Shown piece by piece: positions 7,092 through 9,703 of a stretch of DNA of 9,703 nucleotides. The position numbers were made by a program, and so were the translations under genes. Under the pieces are notes generated by a model. It ran no database searches. It saw nothing but the letters and a program-made list of their open reading frames with translations, and was not told the DNA's origin. The DNA is from an uncultured Collinsella sp. (GTDB lineage Bacteria > Actinomycetota > Coriobacteriia > Coriobacteriales > Coriobacteriaceae). Where the stretch lies: positions 1 through 9,703 of the forward strand of contig CAUDAE010000074.1 in the NCBI GenBank assembly GCA_958447445.1, in the 5' to 3' direction. Within the stretch, counting starts at the first letter, position 1, and every line of letters starts with the position of its first letter.

Positions 7092-7245
7092 CAAAACTAT
7101 GCCGAATTACTACGATGAACCCACTATGTCCGACCACGCGCTGGTTTATAAAAAATTAGCAACTCGTCTACCTGCGGTTTTATTCTCTGCAAATTTGGCA
7201 TGCTCGGCGATAAGCAATTCATCGTAGTAAACCGGCATAGTTTTG
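7092..7245. repeat. Inverted-repeat element with 28-bp ends (MITE-like)
   Basis: The arm at 7092-7119 (core CTATGCCGAATTACTACGAT) is repeated in inverted orientation at 7218-7245 with only two mismatches out of 28. A 98-nt AT-rich centre separates the arms. The whole is 154 bp and has no protein-coding content I trust. No target-site duplication is obvious at the edges. Ends this long and this well matched suggest either a non-autonomous mobile element or a dispersed palindromic repeat. It is unrelated in sequence to the repeats at 127 and 4853. Confidence 0.65.
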
Positions 7246-7278
7246 GCGGACAGCGCCACACAGATCCCCTACGAAGGC

Positions 7279-7313
7279 AAAATGATCCGTTTTCCTCCGT
7301 CCCCAAGGGATCA
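7279..7313 (-). terminator. Candidate terminator of the solo IIB gene
   Basis: Read leftward, TGATCC (7308-7313, including the stop codon) pairs with GGATCA (7283-7288) around a 19-nt loop and is followed by TTTT (7279-7282). The stem is only 6 bp, so it is weak. Confidence 0.35.
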
Positions 7314-7793
7314 GTTGAACAGATTGCCGATGGGGTCGGGGGCGGAACTGGGGAGATAGCGGATTTCTAGTTCTATGCCGAGCTTTTGCAGCTCTCTGAG
7401 AACAGCGACGTCTGTGTCGTCTACGGCAACTGCGGGCGTTGCGGGACGCTTGCCCTCCCCTGCCTGCATATGACCAATGCTGATCTTGGTGATCGGCACA
7501 CCGCCCTTAACCAGCGCGAGCGCATCGGAGGGTGAGGCCACCATGATCAGAATCAATTGGTGAGGCGTTGCGGTATGAATGACGTCGATGGTCCTTTGCA
7601 CCGAGAAAAACCGCATCCAAACGCCTTCTGGCGCCGCCACCCTCATGGGTGCCCATTGGCGCGAATCTGCCGCGATCTCATCGTTGACGATTAGGACAAG
7701 GTTGGAACCCACGGCTTCGTTCCACAGCTCAACGTCTTGTCCGTAAATGAAACGGTCGTCGATGCGTGCGAGAAGAATCTTGGGTTGAGTCAT
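7311..7793 (-). CDS. Solo PTS IIB protein, mannose/sorbose family, lacking the phospho-histidine
   Basis: This 160-residue protein has the full length of IIB proteins of the mannose/fructose/sorbose/GalNAc PTS family. It begins LLARIDDRFIYGQDVELW, where the family has RIDDRLIHGQV. Later blocks also fit: IVNDEIAAD, LVKGGVPITKISIG, and GIELEIRYLPS near the end. The family's phosphorylated His is Tyr17 here (codon TAC, minus strand 7743-7745), so it should not carry phosphate in the normal way. No IIA, IIC or IID gene is nearby. I prefer ATG at 7791-7793, preceded by GGGG, over the TTG at 7842-7844, which adds 17 residues absent from the family. TAATAT (minus strand, 7844-7849) could be the -10. 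It may be a regulatory or decoy IIB, or a decaying remnant of a lost transporter operon. Confidence 0.85.
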   Translation of the reverse strand: MTQPKILLARIDDRFIYGQDVELWNEAVGSNLVLIVNDEIAADSRQWAPMRVAAPEGVWMRFFSVQRTIDVIHTATPHQLILIMVASPSDALALVKGGVPITKISIGHMQAGEGKRPATPAVAVDDTDVAVLRELQKLGIELEIRYLPSSAPDPIGNLFN

Positions 7794-7882
7794 CGCTGCC
7801 CCATTCTGTTTGAGACCCGTAAGAGCAAGACATCGCGTCTCCAATATTAGTGCATTTAAAGTGAGAAAAGCCGTCAGAACAC

Positions 7883-7911
7883 TTGCGCGGATTTGCGATG
7901 TCCCGTATCAT
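7883..7911 (+). promoter_or_regulatory. Promoter of the tRNA-Thr gene
   Basis: TTGCGC at 7883-7888 and TATCAT at 7906-7911 are separated by exactly 17 nt and lie 39 nt before the mature tRNA start. This fits a strong sigma-70-type stable RNA promoter with a short 5' leader. Confidence 0.7.
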
Positions 7912-7950
7912 AGACAGCCGTTGACGCCTCAGTTGCGCCATCACATGGCC

Positions 7951-8026
7951 GCCAGCGTAGCTCAGTTGGTAGAGCACCGCTCTCGTAAAGCGGGGGTCAC
8001 CGGTTCGAGCCCGGTCGCTGGCTCCA
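7951..8026 (+). tRNA. tRNA-Thr (anticodon CGT)
   Basis: A complete 76-nt cloverleaf is visible. The acceptor stem GCCAGCG pairs with CGCTGGC (8016-8022). The D stem is GCTC/GAGC, the anticodon stem CCGCT/AGCGG has loop CTCGTAA, and the T arm is ACCGG-TTCGAGC-CCGGT. The anticodon CGT (7984-7986) reads ACG threonine codons. The discriminator is T (8023) and CCA is encoded (8024-8026). No repeat of the 3' end is seen nearby, so there is no sign of an integration boundary here. Confidence 0.97.
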
Positions 8027-8037
8027 TTGCACAAGAT

Positions 8038-8060
8038 AGCCGCCTTCGGGCGGCTTTTTT
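8038..8060 (+). terminator. Terminator of tRNA-Thr
   Basis: AGCCGCC (8038-8044), a TTCG tetraloop and GGCGGCT (8049-8055) form a tight hairpin running into a T tract (8055-8060), 12 nt after the tRNA. It is a strong intrinsic terminator. Confidence 0.92.
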
Positions 8061-8126
8061 GTTGCTGATTTCGGGCGCGCTTCCGCCAATCCAAGCACAA
8101 CGCCGCCGGAAACTCTCCTACTCAAC

Positions 8127-8174
8127 AAAAGCCCCGCCAACCGCAATCCCCAAAGGAACCGCGTTCAGCGGGGC
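8127..8174 (-). terminator. Candidate leftward terminator of the lacC-yhcH unit
   Basis: Read leftward, GCCCCGC (8168-8174) and GCGGGGC (8131-8137) form a 7-bp stem with a 30-nt loop, followed by TTTT (8127-8130). It lies about 60 nt past the end of the YhcH-family gene. The large loop makes it less certain. Confidence 0.5.
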
Positions 8175-8234
8175 CCAAGCGAGCTCCCCCAAGGGATAAC
8201 GCTCGCAACACGAACAGCTCAGCCGAGCAGCGCG

Positions 8235-8708
8235 CTACTCCTCCCAGTAAGCATCTGCAAGCAGCTTAAAGCAAATCTTCTTGACCGGCTGCGCGCCATC
8301 GCCCTGGAACTCGAGCGTGGGCATGTGAGGCTCGCCGGCAACAAACAGCGCAAACTTGTCGTCAGCAAGATCGCCGGCGATCGAGGCGTCGGAATCGACC
8401 AGATCGTAGTCGTCCTTCTCGTCAAACTCCTGAACCAGCGTCAGGCTACCCGTGGCAACCTTAAAGGCCTCGCGACCCTCGACGTCGATCTGCAGGTCGT
8501 GATAGCGCTGATGCGTCTCATAGTGAGCCTCGGCTTCGGGACGCGTCGTGGGAGCCATGACGTTCGCAAAGACCTTGTCGCCCAGAATCGGATGGCTGCC
8601 GACCTCGAGCTTCGCCGGATCGTTCTCCTCGAGCCAGTCGATCAGCACGTCGAGGCCCTTGAGCATTCCACGGTACTCCTCGATATCGCCCAATGCACCG
8701 TAAATCAT
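8235..8708 (-). CDS. YhcH/YjgK/YiaL (DUF386) family protein
   Basis: This 157-residue protein has the length and the conserved core of the YhcH/YjgK/YiaL family, a cupin-like beta-sandwich. The core is EAHYETHQRYHDLQIDVEG (about residues 60-78) and GEPHMP (His128); these His and Glu positions are likely metal or substrate ligands. The E. coli member YhcH (NanQ) speeds anomerisation of sialic acid, and other members sit in sugar operons. AGAGGGG about 6 nt before ATG supports the start. It is the last gene of the leftward unit after lacC and the deacetylase remnant. A role in converting anomers of a sugar or sugar phosphate is plausible but not proven here. Confidence 0.88.
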   Translation of the reverse strand: MIYGALGDIEEYRGMLKGLDVLIDWLEENDPAKLEVGSHPILGDKVFANVMAPTTRPEAEAHYETHQRYHDLQIDVEGREAFKVATGSLTLVQEFDEKDDYDLVDSDASIAGDLADDKFALFVAGEPHMPTLEFQGDGAQPVKKICFKLLADAYWEE

Positions 8709-8740
8709 CTAAATCCCCTCTCGGATCGTTTCTTTGGCGG

Positions 8741-8866
8741 CTACTCGGCAAACGCATTACCGACGCTGTTGCCACCCACATGCGTCTCGACCAGGGTAAG
8801 GTCGGGATTGAACACGACAGTGTCGGCGTCGCGCCCCGGCATAATGCTACTGCACTTGTCGTCGAC
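8741..8866 (-). pseudogene. C-terminal remnant of a NagA-like amidohydrolase
   Basis: On the minus strand, in the gap between lacC and the YhcH-family gene, an open frame ending in TAG at 8741-8743 reads VDDKCSSIMPGRDADTVVF, then NPDLTLVETHVGGN and a short tail ending AFAE. This matches the extreme C-terminus of N-acetylglucosamine/N-acetylgalactosamine-6-phosphate deacetylases, where GSIxPGKDADLVVFDxDLxV and TIVGG are typical. The rest of the enzyme (about 340 residues with the metal site) is missing, because the lacC stop codon lies only 40 nt upstream. No convincing start codon and ribosome site precedes it. I read it as the stump left by a deletion that joined lacC to the end of a former deacetylase gene. 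Confidence 0.6.
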
Positions 8867-8905
8867 ATGAGCTGGCAACCGATGCCGGGGCCGCAGCACA
8901 AGCTC

Positions 8906-9703
8906 CTACAGCTCGGTCACGACAACGCCGTTGTAAACCTCGTCCCAACGATCCATAACCAAGTGGCCAGTCATGGGATCCATGGCATTGAGCTTGCCGC
9001 AGGTGTTGGCGGTACGCAGCACCGTCTCGTCGTCGGCTCCGGCAGCAATCGCATGTGCGAAGCCGGCAATGGTCGAATCGCCAGAGCCCGTAGCGTTAAC
9101 GGCGGGGATATCGGGGGTCTTGGCGCGGAACGCACGGCCGTTATGGAAACCAACGGAGCCGGCAGCGCCCATGGATACGACGACCCAGGGGATATCGGAG
9201 AAGCGGGCGTCAGAGGCGAGCGCGGAACGGAGCTCGTCCACATCGTCGGTGGTAAAGCTCGTGCCCAGAAGGCCGTTAATTTCGGTCAGGTTAGGCTTAA
9301 CCAGCTCAGGCTTGACCTCGGACTTGAGCGCAGCCTCGAGCGAGGCGCCCGAGGTATCGAGCAGCACCTTGGCGCCGGCGTTCTCTGCAATGCCCGTGAT
9401 CTTAGCGTAGTAGTCCGCCTCGACGCCGCGGGGCAGCGAACCCGAGATGGTAACGACATCGGCCTTGCTCGCAAGCTCGGCGAACTTGGCGGTAAAGGCA
9501 TCGAGCTCCTCGGGGGCAATCGTCGGGCCGCTCTCGAGCAGCTCGGTCTGGTTGCCGGCGTGGAGGATGTTGAGACAAATGCGAGTCTCGCCCTTGATGG
9601 GCACAAAATCATTCTTAATGCCGTTAGCATCCATGAGCTCGGCCATATAGGCGCCCATATGACCACCAAGCAAGCCGGTTGCCACGACATCGTCGCCCAG
9701 CTG
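8906..9703 (-). CDS. lacC: Tagatose-6-phosphate kinase (LacC), 5' end outside the window
   Basis: The visible 265 residues are the C-terminal part of a PfkB-family sugar kinase; the first 45 or so lie beyond the window edge. The frame is open to the last base. Family marks include the GFLGG-like VVATGLLGGHMG, ISGSLPRGV, KPNLTEINGLLG, and the catalytic and anion-hole signature NATGSGDSTIAGF. The stretches KGETRICLNILHAGNQTELLE, DYYAKI and the closing RTANTCGKLNAMDPMTGHL resemble LacC more than 1-phosphofructokinase. It should convert tagatose-6-phosphate and ATP to tagatose-1,6-bisphosphate in the cytoplasm, downstream of LacG and the LacAB isomerase. The gene heads a leftward unit with the nagA-like stump and the YhcH-family gene. 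FruK is the alternative. Confidence 0.87.
   Translation of the reverse strand, partial: QLGDDVVATGLLGGHMGAYMAELMDANGIKNDFVPIKGETRICLNILHAGNQTELLESGPTIAPEELDAFTAKFAELASKADVVTISGSLPRGVEADYYAKITGIAENAGAKVLLDTSGASLEAALKSEVKPELVKPNLTEINGLLGTSFTTDDVDELRSALASDARFSDIPWVVVSMGAAGSVGFHNGRAFRAKTPDIPAVNATGSGDSTIAGFAHAIAAGADDETVLRTANTCGKLNAMDPMTGHLVMDRWDEVYNGVVVTEL

Larger units (their letters stand above)
6985..7310. other. Gene-free convergent gap of about 326 nt
   Basis: I see no credible gene between galM and the leftward IIB gene. The gap holds an imperfect hairpin after galM (7008-7018 with 7035-7045, one mismatch, no immediate T tract), a short dyad CACC-GAATT-GGTG (7073-7085), the large inverted-repeat element at 7092-7245, and a weak leftward terminator at 7279-7313. 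The middle of the large element is clearly more AT-rich than the neighbouring genes. Confidence 0.6.

Noticed and set aside
7124..7306. A 60-codon minus-strand reading frame across the inverted-repeat element
   Set aside because: It has no family resemblance, runs through one arm and the centre of the repeat, and shows no good ribosome site. It is best explained as chance within the element.
7951..8026. tRNA-Thr as an integration site for a mobile island
   Set aside because: No duplicated tRNA 3' end, integrase gene or phage gene is present in the window.
7810..8199. A 129-codon plus-strand frame covering the tRNA
   Set aside because: It reads straight through a complete tRNA-Thr and its terminator, so it cannot be a real gene.

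Overview
This window looks like accessory chromosomal DNA from a high-GC, gut-type actinobacterium. A Coriobacteriia genome of the Collinsella kind is my best guess. This rests on the GC-rich coding style combined with Firmicutes-like lac-PTS genes; no species marker is present. The main content is a lactose/galactoside utilisation locus of the PTS and tagatose-6-phosphate type.

Layout: 1-110 holds the terminator of an unseen upstream plus-strand gene. 127-193 is a long palindromic repeat. 203-1213 (minus) is a LacI-family regulator, divergent from lacE (1488-3266, lactose PTS IICB) and lacG (3343-4764, 6-phospho-beta-galactosidase). The gap between regulator and lacE carries a striking overlapping palindrome, the probable operator. 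lacG ends at a strong terminator, followed by a second copy of the long palindromic repeat (4853-4919). 4961-5725 (minus) is lacR, a DeoR-family repressor, divergent from galM (5932-6984, galactose mutarotase). 6985-7310 has no gene but carries a different, roughly 150-bp element with 28-bp inverted ends. 7311-7793 (minus) is a lone mannose-family PTS IIB whose phospho-accepting histidine is replaced by tyrosine. It is divergent from a tRNA-Thr(CGT) gene (7951-8026) with a clear promoter and terminator. The last block, 8127-9703 (minus), is lacC (tagatose-6-phosphate kinase, cut by the window edge), then a C-terminal remnant of a nagA-like deacetylase, then a YhcH-family gene and a terminator.

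How it works together (family knowledge plus inference): LacE imports and phosphorylates lactose. LacG splits lactose-6-phosphate into glucose and galactose-6-phosphate. GalM interconverts galactose anomers. LacC phosphorylates tagatose-6-phosphate to the bisphosphate. LacR and the LacI-type protein give two layers of control. Missing from the window are a lactose IIA protein (LacF), the galactose-6-phosphate isomerase (LacAB) and the aldolase (LacD). The solo IIB and the deacetylase remnant suggest that an amino-sugar (GalNAc-like) module once lay near lacC and has decayed.

I see no clear new defence, mobile or biosynthetic system. The most unusual signals are the two families of long palindromes in gaps between convergent genes, the His-less IIB, the nagA remnant and the composite operator before lacE.
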